DNA from: Favolaschia claudopus
Lineage: Eukaryota > Basidiomycota > Agaricomycetes > Agaricales > Mycenaceae
NCBI GenBank assembly: GCA_037176885.1
Contig: JAWWNJ010000113.1
Location: forward strand, 248,001 to 312,000
Length of the DNA stretch: 64,000 bases
Reading direction: 5' to 3'
Shown here piece after piece: positions 11,990-21,300 of this stretch (position 1 is its first letter; every line of letters begins with the position of its first letter). A model generated the notes under the pieces. It ran no database searches. It worked only from the letters and a program-made list of their open reading frames with translations, and had not been told where the DNA came from. A program made the translations under genes and the position numbers.

Positions 11990-12850
11990 ACCCTGTGCTA
12001 TGTACATAATTTAGACTCTACAATGTCGCGGTCTCACATCGACGGCCTCTCGTCTTCATTCTTGTCTCATCTTCATTTGTACCTTGGTCTTCGATATATA
12101 TTCGGTCCTGTCTTGTTTCTTGTCTATGTTTCGTCTCAGTATCTTTTCAGTGCAGGTCTTCCCTCTCCTCGACCGTCGATATCGAGTATTCCAGTCTTAT
12201 ATCCCTTCATCGCCCACCTCATTGAGACGAGACGAAGACGAAGATGAGACGAGACAAACGAGATAAGACGGGATTAAGAGATGAGACTGGATGAGACGAA
12301 GACGAAGATTGGAACCGGGAACCAAGACCAAGATGAGACTGGACGAGACAAAGATGAAAGAACAAGACGCGACGAGAGTTTACGCGACAAGACAAAGACA
12401 AAAGATCAAGACAAGCGGAGACGAGACCAAGATGGGAATGGAAGATCGACGAGAACGACGATAGGAGGAGAGAAAGCGGGAAGATAGGACGGGACCAAGA
12501 CCAAGACCAAGATGAGACTGGACGGGACCAAGATGAAAGATCAAGACCAGACCAGACGAAGACGGAAGATTAAAACGAGACCACACAGAGCTCAAGACAA
12601 GACAAGATATGGACGAAGCTTATTGAGACGGGACGAGACGAAGATGAGGTGAAGACAAGATGAGACCAAGACCAAGATGAGACGGGACGAGCCGAAGATA
12701 AAAATGGAAGACCAGGACGAGACTGAGACTAAGACCAAGATGAGACTAGACGAGACAAAAGATTAAGACGAAAATAAGACGAGACCAAGACAAGACGAGC
12801 CAGAGACGAAAGATTGAGACGATTGAGACCGGACAAGTTGTAAAAACGAA
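11990..12850. repeat. Degenerate CT/GA repeat field with strand switch at about 12224
   Basis: From about 11990 to 12223 the plus strand is CT-rich (GTCTC, TCGTCTTC words). At about 12224 it flips to GA-rich text built from variants of GACGAGACGAAGACGAAGAT that continues to about 12850. The two halves are complementary in composition, so the junction could form an imperfect hairpin. Reading frames through it give low-complexity KTKDQD or RRD peptides and are not genes. Confidence 0.75.
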
Positions 12851-13134
12851 CTTCGAAGAGACACGTTGACAACCGGCTGATATCACGCCTGGCATCGGCC
12901 CAATCTCTCACTAGCAGCTTGAGAATTCTCCACCCCGAACTTGGTCATCTGCGAGACGAGTCGGAAAGTTTTCTTTTTGGCATTTTACAGCTTCAGCGTC
13001 GTACAACGCAAACTCGGATGCACTACAATGCCGGAGACTTCAACGCCAGACACTATGATTTCCTTCTCACAAACCTTACCGATCCAGAAGTCCTCGCCGT
13101 CTACGAGGGAATGCAAGTTGCGCACTAGAACCCG

Positions 13135-13330
13135 CAGTCAGGGCGATCGGTCCCCACCCCCCCTCGCCGCCGCCTTCGCACATTTCCTGCCTGAAACCTC
13201 ACCCAACATCCGCGTCTACGCCGCGAGCTTGAGGACACCCACTTCCCCTCCTTCGCGGAGAAACACAATATTGAGAAGGCGCACGCGTGGTTGAGGCTGA
13301 AGGAGGGAACACAGGGGCGAACGAGGCGGC
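13135..13330 (+). pseudogene. Short coding remnant next to F-box cassette 1
   Basis: The plus strand encodes a RELEDTHFPSFAEKHNIEKA segment (about 13226-13285) with flanking text in other frames. A close copy occurs on the minus strand at 29595-29815 next to cassette 2 (ELEDIHFPSLAEKLDIGRAH). In both places it converges on the B/F-type F-box gene, so it travelled with the cassette. No ATG, no continuous frame and no recognised family; probably a broken piece of a host gene picked up before the duplication. A frame upstream (12919-13128, starting with TTG) may belong to the same relic. Confidence 0.4.
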
Positions 13331-13517
13331 AACTGCGGTGTAAGTAGAGTGAGGGTTGCGAAGGAGAGAGGGAGGCGTTGGTCAGCGAGAGGTGACAGAA
13401 ACACCGTATATATTCATCGGCGTAACAAAACAAAGCTGCGACTTTCAAGGATATAATTCCTGCATCCAATTAGAAAAGCGTTACAGATCTGGCAAGCGAG
13501 AGCCAGCGAGTACTGCG

Positions 13518-14685
13518 CTATTTGAGCCCAGCACAGACAGGCAGGAGTCTGAGCTGGTCGTAGTGGCACAGCGTCGGCCTCCCTTCAAATGTCCCAGTCG
13601 GACAGACGCGAAAGTCGATTTTTCGAATAGAAGGCAATGCCAGACGGTAAGATTCCTCCACGAGTATGGTTGTGGTGATGCATGTAATGTGCAGGTGCTC
13701 CAGATCACAGCCAGACCTCTCTGTGAAAGACCTCAATGATAGAACCACGTCTTCACCGAGAAGTTTTGCGGAGACTGTGAGATTGGAGAGCGCGGGGAGG
13801 TTGAATGAGGCGAGAAAACCGTCGTGGGACCCGTCGACCTCTGCCTTCAATGATCTGAGGCAAGGGAGTACGATAGGCAGGGCCAGTGAGGCAAAATCTT
13901 CGTTGGCTGCGATGATGTCGAGGCGACAATCGAGAAGGTTGGTGGCCATCTGAAGAATTGGGACACAGGTTTGCAATATCGTGTTATGCAGGGAGAGGGC
14001 GGTCAGCTGTGTCCAAGGAAGCCGAGTGACATAGCTAGCTGCCCAACCGTCAAGCACGACGGAGCGTAGCATTGGGGCATCCAGGAATTGAATGTCCCGA
14101 GGAGGATCGCGGTCGAGTTCGATATCTAGATGGCGGAGAAGCGGGAATTCGCCTTCAAGGGTGGGGAGAGCGGCAACGCTCGATCTGAGCCAGAGCTGGA
14201 GATACTCACAGCGGGCGCGAACGGGAAGGATTGTCGCGGGGAGCTGTGGCATGGTGACAGAATAATTATGCATTTCATTTGCACAAATAGACAGCGGGAA
14301 ACCGCCGGCCCTGCTAAGCCATATGCAGTCGGGGTTGAAAGATCTGTTTTCCACACTGGAGAGAGATATCGCTCTCCAAAGTTGTGGGGTGGAGCAAGCG
14401 ATTTCCCTCCACAAGCGGCAGATGTGAGTCAAGAGAACAGGTGATTCTGGGCCGGCGAGTGGCGGGCAGGTAGGATATTTTGGGAGGAAGTGTAGGAAGA
14501 TTTCTGCCACGATTTCGTTGGGTAAAGTCAAGACGGGGGACTTGTAGGCGTTGAGTCGCTCCTTGATGACCGACTTTTCGAGTCTCAGGGAAGCAAGGGC
14601 CCGTTCCAGAACTTTGATTTGAGGTTCGAGCTCTGCTAGACGAGCACGATCGTCGCACCGGATCGTCGACGAAATTGGCGAGCAT
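13518..14685 (-). pseudogene. F-box gene B (cassette 1), broken by two frameshifts
   Basis: Same lineage as gene G (35467-36582) and F (28252-29367), each 1116 nt long. The ATG at 14685 reads MLANFVDD, then a 13-nt insertion (14648-14660, GATCGTCGCACCG, next to a direct repeat of GATCGTCG) shifts the frame; the coiled coil DRARLAELEPQIKVLERALA and F-box VLTLPNEIVAEIF continue in another frame that has no upstream ATG. Near the end, 28 nt present in G are missing at about 13604, so the ancestral TGA (13585-13587) is bypassed and reading runs on to 13518. The length check fits: 1116 + 13 - 28 = 1101, the exact distance from ATG to ancestral stop. Between the lesions the frame is open and protein-like, so inactivation looks recent. 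Translation from a downstream non-ATG codon (TTG at 14531) cannot be excluded. Confidence 0.85.
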
Positions 14686-15076
14686 GATGCGACTAGAGAA
14701 TGTACTCCCAGTGGGAGTAGCGATGCCGGTAGTAGCTGGTATCAGAACTTCGTGTCTCAGCCTGGCGCAAGCAGGTAGAGGTAAACCTGGCAAAGGTTGT
14801 GCAAAGGTCAAGAGGCGACTTGAACTTGAAGAAGTCGGAGCTCGGCCCGCAGCATCCGAGCCTTTGCTTTCCGATTCGTTTTCTCATCCAGCTCAAATCC
14901 AGCTGCAATTCAAAGTCCTGCGCCGGTCCCAGTGCCACTACTACTCCAACTCCGATACATATAGAGACCAAACCTGAGTAAGTGCCGGAGCGCACCGTCA
15001 ACCCGAATCGCTACCAGCGAAGCCCTCTGACTCGGTATCCCTCTCAGTAGAATCATTTCTGACATCGAGCCGAAAC
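14686..15076. promoter_or_regulatory. Shared divergent promoter of F-box pair B/C
   Basis: 391 bases between the divergent start codons. Strongly similar to 36583-36970 (388 bases) and, less fully, to 27763-28251. A TACATATAGAGACC stretch (about 14953-14966), also present at about 36845, is a possible TATA-type element for the plus-strand gene. Conservation of this spacer with the genes suggests that the pair moved as one regulatory unit. Confidence 0.55.
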
Positions 15077-16168
15077 ATGCTTCAAAAGCTTGCAGAGGAT
15101 CGAGCGCGTCTAGCAAAGCTCGATCCTCAAATTCTGGAGCTCGAGCGTGCCCTTTCTGTCCTGCGATCTCAGCGTTCAGTCGTAAAAGAGCGACTTGACG
15201 CCTACAAGTACCCCGTTTTGACCCTAGCCAACGAAGTCATCGCCGAAATCTTTGTCCATTTTATTCCAGAATACCCTGCTTGCCCACCACTCGCCGGTTT
15301 ACAATCGCCCATTCTTCTGACGCATATTTGTCGCCTGTGGCGAGAAATCGCTCATTCCACCCCGAAACTATGGCGAGCAGTTTCGCTATCTAGCCGGGAC
15401 TCCTTCTCCCTCGATCCAAATAATATATGGCTCAGTAGAGCTGGCTGTTTCCCTCTGGCTATCCGGATGAACGAAATAGATGAGTATAACGTCGTTGAGC
15501 CGTCGCTGGTTGCCGCAATCCTTACCCACCGTCTTCGCTGTGAATATCTCGAACTTCGACTCGATGATCACGTTCCTTCTCTACCCCACATTGAAGGCGA
15601 CTTTCCGCTTCTAAAACATCTGGATCTGGAGCTTGAACTGGAACCTGATGACAAAATCGAATTTTCCAGTGTCCCCATGCTGCGCTCCGCTATGCTCGAA
15701 GTTTATGCGGCCCGTTGGGTCGTGCTTCCTTGGTCACAATTAACCACCCTAGCATTGCATACCATAACGCCCGAAAACTGTGTCCCCATTTTGGAGAAGG
15801 TCACCAACCTCTCGGAATGTAGCCTTGACCTGTACATCGGCAATGAAAATTACATTGCCGACCCCCATATCATGCTTCCGCATCTAAAGTCGCTGAAGGC
15901 GAATGGTGATGGCTCGATGAACACATTACTCGACTCTTTCACCCTTCCTCTTCTCTCCAAGCTGGATGTCTGCGAAAAGCTCCTTGGTCCTAATCCGATC
16001 TCTTCTCTTACAACCTTCATATCGAGGTCCGAGTGCAAACTACAGTGCCTGCGGATCTCTTGCATGCAGGCGGGTTCCACAACCTATTCCGCTGCGTTTC
16101 CCTCGATTCAGGAGCTGATTTTTGAGACTGAGAAGGACCCGCGGGCGCTTCATGTGTTGTCTGTTTGA
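15077..16168 (+). CDS. F-box protein C (cassette 1), intact
   Basis: 363 residues, one exon. The N-terminal segment MLQKLAEDRARLAKLDPQIL, continuing LERALSVLRSQRSVVKERLD, forms a short coiled coil (about residues 1-45). The F-box follows: YPVLTLANEVIAEIFVHF, ACPPLAGLQSPILLTHICRL and WREIAHSTPKLWRAVSLSS (to about residue 115). The rest is a leucine-rich region (CEYLELRL, FPLLKHLDLELE, LPWSQLTTLALHTI, LPHLKSLKANGDG, FTLPLLSKLDVCE), a degenerate LRR-like substrate platform. It ends HVLSV with TGA at 16166-16168. F-box proteins of this kind act as SCF ligase adaptors through Skp1; substrate unknown. Its divergent partner B is broken. Closest relatives in the window are E and the frameshifted H. 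Confidence 0.9.
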   Translation: MLQKLAEDRARLAKLDPQILELERALSVLRSQRSVVKERLDAYKYPVLTLANEVIAEIFVHFIPEYPACPPLAGLQSPILLTHICRLWREIAHSTPKLWRAVSLSSRDSFSLDPNNIWLSRAGCFPLAIRMNEIDEYNVVEPSLVAAILTHRLRCEYLELRLDDHVPSLPHIEGDFPLLKHLDLELELEPDDKIEFSSVPMLRSAMLEVYAARWVVLPWSQLTTLALHTITPENCVPILEKVTNLSECSLDLYIGNENYIADPHIMLPHLKSLKANGDGSMNTLLDSFTLPLLSKLDVCEKLLGPNPISSLTTFISRSECKLQCLRISCMQAGSTTYSAAFPSIQELIFETEKDPRALHVLSV

Positions 16169-16849
16169 AGGTTTCCTACGATATTCGCGACTTTCATGGG
16201 AGATGGGACAGTGTGCCGAAAGTATAACATGGCTATCATCCCTGTATATAGTGCCAAATGGTTACTCAAAAATCATCACGCTGTATTCACCTTAGAGATT
16301 TTTGGGGCGTACGTCCTTCATCAAATTCGGCATCGTATTCCAGAACACAAAAAAGGAGTGTATTCAAAGCTTCCTCGGCACACCAACGAAACGGTGAGTA
16401 CATAGGTAGCCGAGAATGAAGCATTCCAAACGACCTCTCGTCGACTACAACTTTCTCCATCTTTTCGTTGATTGCGCATCCCCAATATCCTGTCGCAAGT
16501 CTTCATTTCCTTGTGCCTCGCGGCCAATGCTAAGGCTCCCATTGGGCAGAGCATGTTCTCGCGTCCACTGCACCACCATGGGTCGCCTCCAAACTGCCTC
16601 GCATTCGAATCAGAGCGATGATTCCAGTAGTCAGACCCAAAGCATGATGCTTCCTCGTGGACTTTTGAGGACGCCAAAGCGGAAGGGGTAGACAGGATCA
16701 TCGACTTTTGATGAATCATACAAAAACACTACAGTCAAAAGCGTGGTCGGGAGGTTGAAACGGGATAGAAGAGGTGTCGGCCGGGAGCATATCAACAATC
16801 GTAGAAAGACTGTAAGGATAAGATTAGTCTCTACAGGGTACGATCACCA
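16169..16849. other. 3' flank of F-box C; duplicated downstream block
   Basis: The part up to about 16660 is duplicated at 38065-38590. A minus-strand frame (16321-16719) and its counterpart (38349-38585) share a few stretches such as SDYWN but are not collinear along their length, so a protein is unlikely. No other feature seen. Confidence 0.45.
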
Positions 16850-17854
16850 CTAGCAAAGCTCACGCACGATTTTGAAAGGGAAAGATGCTTCACTGGTAAG
16901 CAAGGTATGGCGGAAGAATTTCTCGCCGTCGAGGACGCCGAGATGCTGCAGTTTGCATTCAGATCTGGAAATAAACGACGTGAGGGCATCTAATGGCTGT
17001 GGCCCTAGAAACACCGCGGGGATTTCGAGATCACGGAGGGCTGGAGCGGTGAAGTTTGCGAGGCAGTCATGGTTTTCCTCAGAGAACAAGAGACTGTCCT
17101 GATCGTAGGAAAGAGTCAATGTTTCCAAGTGTGGCAGCTTGACCTCTTGTATGATTGAGTCACTTTCATGTGCATGCAACTCCAGTAAACTGCAATTAAC
17201 AAGGTCGGAAGCCACCATCAGAACAGGGATACATCTGGCGAGCGTCACTTGGCGCAGAGATAGAGTCGTCAATTGCGACCAAGGCAATATGACATTGCTG
17301 AACGCAACACCGCCGAGAATGGCGGTGCGGAGGAGAGGAAGGTCGGGGAAGTGGACGACGTGAGGGAAGTCCAGATTCAAATCCAAATATAAATCGCGAA
17401 GGAGAGGCATTGAAGCTACCACCGTAGGCAGCTCAAAGTCGGTAGGATGATGAATTGCAAGGTACAAGCGTTCCAAGCGTTCTCGATAAGGGAATGTCTC
17501 CGCGAAGAATTCTGCGGTAAGAGGGAGGCCTTCCTCGCTATAATCGTTGGCTTCAATGGAGAGCGAACAGTTGCCAGCCCTAGTAAGCCACATCCCTCCG
17601 AACGTAACATGAGAAGGAAGATCCTCCACCGTGAACGATATAGCGGTCCACAATCTGGGCATAGCAAGAGCTATTTGCCGCCATTGTTGGCACACTTGTG
17701 TTAGAACGGTCGGAGAGGTTCTTCCGAATAGTGGAGAGCACAAAGGATACGACGGAAGGTATCCCACAAAGATCTCGGCAGTGATTTCATTCGGTAATGT
17801 CAAGACGCGGCAGGATTTGACTGGATCGGGAGAATTTTCCGCGACTGTGCTCAT
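16850..17854 (-). CDS. F-box protein D, intact, no coiled coil
   Basis: 334 residues in one exon from the ATG at 17852-17854. Short N-terminus (MSTVAENSPDPVKSCR) and then directly the F-box VLTLPNEITAEIFVGYLPSY, LTQVCQQWRQIALAMPRLW, followed by the leucine-rich part with LPWSQLTTLSLRQVTLARCI, LPHLETLTLSYD and LRDLEIPAVFLG, and the family end motif TSFISRSECKLQHLGVL. Clearly related to the other copies but more divergent than the cassette members, and it lacks the DRARL coiled coil. No frame damage. Expected role: SCF substrate adaptor; substrate unknown. Confidence 0.85.
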   Translation of the reverse strand: MSTVAENSPDPVKSCRVLTLPNEITAEIFVGYLPSYPLCSPLFGRTSPTVLTQVCQQWRQIALAMPRLWTAISFTVEDLPSHVTFGGMWLTRAGNCSLSIEANDYSEEGLPLTAEFFAETFPYRERLERLYLAIHHPTDFELPTVVASMPLLRDLYLDLNLDFPHVVHFPDLPLLRTAILGGVAFSNVILPWSQLTTLSLRQVTLARCIPVLMVASDLVNCSLLELHAHESDSIIQEVKLPHLETLTLSYDQDSLLFSEENHDCLANFTAPALRDLEIPAVFLGPQPLDALTSFISRSECKLQHLGVLDGEKFFRHTLLTSEASFPFKIVRELC

Positions 17855-18315
17855 AGCCTGCGGTCCTTGCTATGTAAGTACTGAGGACCGAGTATCTGGC
17901 AAAGGCATATCGTGACTTACGCGCACAATGATTATTCTTCCAGCTTCAGTGTGTACACTAACCACGCGAAAGGCGGCGAAACTTAGACCAAGCGTGACTG
18001 GATCGACTTGAGATCTTCAGCCGGGAAACTTTTTGACGCAGAGTCGACACAAATCCAAGATACAAAGAAATTGAAGCGTTTGAGGACGAGATACACCGCA
18101 AGCTCTAGATCCAGATCGTGGACGAAGTTAAGTCGGAGTCCCGTTTGGGATGTTGTCGTGTGTTGATCGACTGAGAGATAGATGTACAATGCCAGGAGAT
18201 TCCGATGAGTGGCTACTATACAGGGATGCATATAAGTAATCTACGTATTAACCGTCCATAATGATAAGGCTAAGTCAACAACACTTCGTACAACGCAAAA
18301 GCAATACAACAAATG
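17855..18315. other. Spacer between F-box D and the calcium channel
   Basis: About 460 bases. A short minus-strand frame (17983-18231) is not protein-like. It should contain the F-box D promoter and the 3' UTR of the channel gene. Confidence 0.4.
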
Positions 18316-21300
18316 TTATCGCTTCTCCTCTTCCTCTGCTTCTAACATCATGTCTACGCGGCAGATTAGTACTGCTCCTGATGGACGTAGGCAGACACTT
18401 ACCACCCCATATCGAAGTCTCCATGGCGTGCAGTATTTGCTGGGGGTCGTCAATCGATATAGATGACTCGCGCGATCGGACAATATCGCTGGACAACATG
18501 CTGCTGTTGTCGCTGCGATGTTTGTGGCTCCGTTGAAGTCGCGGCGTGCCCGACGACAGAGAAACATCCGGCAAGAAGTATCTCCCAGGTGTCGGGCTGC
18601 TAGGTGCGGAGCCGTAGCCAGCGCTGGCTATATCCCGTGTAGTGCTTGGCGGCGTGGCAGGCATAGCGTCGACAACAATGGAAGGAATATCTGGCAATAT
18701 TTAGGATCAGCAACCGGCCGCCAAAGAAAGACATAGACAGACCAGGCTCGAGGGCCATAAGCCGTTGTTGCTGGTACTTGCGGAATCGCCGACGATGTGA
18801 GATCGTTTTGAGGAGAGACCGTACACGATCCAGATTCACAAGATCGGTCACCAACTTATTGGTCTCCGTTCTGACGACGAGATCTTTCAAGCTGAAGGGA
18901 GCTCGTGAGTGTGAGGGCAAAGGGGAAAAGCGGGACTTACACCAGAGCGTCGCGGTCAACAATGAGCTTGTGATGGGCCAGCAAAAACAGCATATCCGTG
19001 AACGATATGCCACGGCCCTGGTGCGATATACTGGCTTCGTGATACAGCCGAGTGTAAATTGCTCTGCGCTTGCGAATCGCAGGGTAATCTATTTCCTTGA
19101 GAACCTTTTCCAGCTTATTCAGATCGACTCCGTCGACGATCCGGCCAGGCGTGGTGTATTGAGAATCGCCGGAGGGTTTGGATTTGGCTAAGATGTTGGG
19201 TATACTGACCTCCGTAGGGTATATCCGCGCTTCGAAAACACCACTCAATTTCTTGGGGTGCCATGAGAATGAGTAGCAGATCATTGACAAGCACTCACCC
19301 CGAAGAAAGGCACGAAACTACTGCGCTCCAAAAGACCAGTTTTGGGGTTGGCAAACTCGGCCCAGACAGTTTTGAAAGACCGCATCTGCGCTCTCGTTAT
19401 GGACTTGGAGCCCCCAGATACTTGGAACACATAGGAGAAATTCTCGACGACCACACCTGCGGCTCAGATGAAGATAGAGTTTGAGAATGCCATCGATCAC
19501 ACTCACCAGTGAACAAGTTTACAAAGATATACTGAAACCATTTAGACAAGCGCCATGTAGGAAATACAAGTCTCATACCATGCTGAGAAGGTTCCAAGCA
19601 ATGAAGAGCGTGAAGGCCCAGCCAATGCTGCCGCAGTCAGAGTTTTCTTCCTGTTCCGGGTTAGTGCAACGAGGGTACACCGTGGCACTGAAAAAATGAG
19701 ATGGTGACGAGCAAGCAGCACAGACCGACGTACTAGTCATGCATATACTGATTCCAACCCTCACTATAACGGCGTCAGAGATCAACACGACTAAAAGAAT
19801 GGAAACTTTACCCAGAGGTGAAGAATGTCAGCATAACAAGCGCTCTCCCCAGCGAGCTGAAATTCTGACTTCGGTTTTCTCCCGAGTACCATTTGGTCAG
19901 GGCGAAGACTTCGAGGAAAAGGATGCCGAAGAAAATGAACAAGATTGCCCATAACCCGATGAGGTTCGCGATGATAGGGAGACTTGCGCTACGAAGGGAG
20001 TCAATGATTATTGGTACAGAAGAAATTATCCAGGACTTACACTGCAGTCTTGAACAGCTTGTTTAGGGAATTCGTCCGCTCGACCAGTTTGAATGCAATG
20101 CACACCAGGAACAGCTTTTGAAGCTGCTGAGTCACAAAGCCGAAGCTCCCAAAACGGACGATTAGCGTTGTGATGAAGCTTCCGCCCGCGACGACGAGAT
20201 CGAAGACATTCCAGCCGTTGGCCTTGAAGCTCAACCACCCAAGCCCAAACAGGCGCACTACAACATCGATAACGTATATGGACGCGCTGATAAGGAAGAA
20301 GTCATCTGAAGAGGAGCTATCAGTAGCGCATCAAACGCAGTCGAGGTAAGCTCACTTCGCAGTTCGTCGACAACATGCTGGGCAGAGAAGGTCTGCGTCC
20401 TAAACGGCAAAAAATCACTTCAACGAGCACGATACAAACAAGCAGGGAACGTACATCAGCGCGATGATGTGGACCACAAAGACGACGGACATCCCACGGT
20501 GCCACCAGCCATTCTTATTCACGGCTCGGTCGTAACACCAAGCGCGAACAGACCATATAGGTCGCGAGCGTGGTCGTTTCGACGGTCGCTGACGCTTGAA
20601 CAGCTTCTGCAGGTCAATCCACTCCCGCTGAGCCGCGGTAAGGAAGGCTGACCCAGTCCGAGAACTGAAATTTCCGATGATGATACTGGACAGGACAGAT
20701 CAGCGACAACTCGAATAAGAGATAAATACAACAAACCTGACGAAGAGAGTGAGGATGACAACTGCACCGAGCAAATTGTAGACAAGGAAAAAGATGGCAT
20801 TGATCTGGGCCGTGTTCGTCTCGGGTTGACTATTGTCGCCCGTGATGCTCGTAGCGATATTCATGACATCTATCCACCCTTCAAGCGACACAATCTCGAA
20901 GAGAATAAGCAACGACGACCGGAAGGAGTCAAACGAAAACACCGTCGACGGCGCGGGATTGTCCCACACCCGGGGTACAACAAACCCGAACGAGTCTCCA
21001 TACACACTCGTCGTGAACTCATTCAGGCACGTCGTGGCGCCGTCGACACTGTCATCGTTGCACACGTTCATCTTGCCGTTGAAGATGTTCAGCCCCCAGA
21101 CGGCGTACGGAATGATGTAGAGGATGGCGAGGATGGCGGCGTCCATGATACGCAGGGCGCCGAGAATAATGAGACTCTCGAACGTCGTCCGCATGCGGTC
21201 GATGAGCGTTATGAGCCGCAACGCACGCAGCGCCTTGAGCGAGCGCGTAAACCGGCTCAACCCGCCCGCGAAAATGAGGCCAGTGGTGACGTTCACGAGG

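Larger units (their letters stand above)
13140..16680. repeat. F-box cassette, copy 1 (segmental duplication)
   Basis: A block made of a remnant, F-box gene B (minus), a shared promoter region, F-box gene C (plus) and about 500 bases of 3' flank. It matches the blocks at about 35385-38590 (same orientation) and 26500-29815 (inverted), including non-coding parts. The shared 3' flank runs to about 16660, with for example the CATTCCAAACGA word at 16421 and 38332. Boundaries were judged by eye. Confidence 0.75.

Noticed and set aside
12281..12487. Open frame encoding KTKDQD/RRD-rich peptide
   Set aside because: It is the translation of the GA repeat field; no start context, no conservation, similar peptides arise at 33821-34054.
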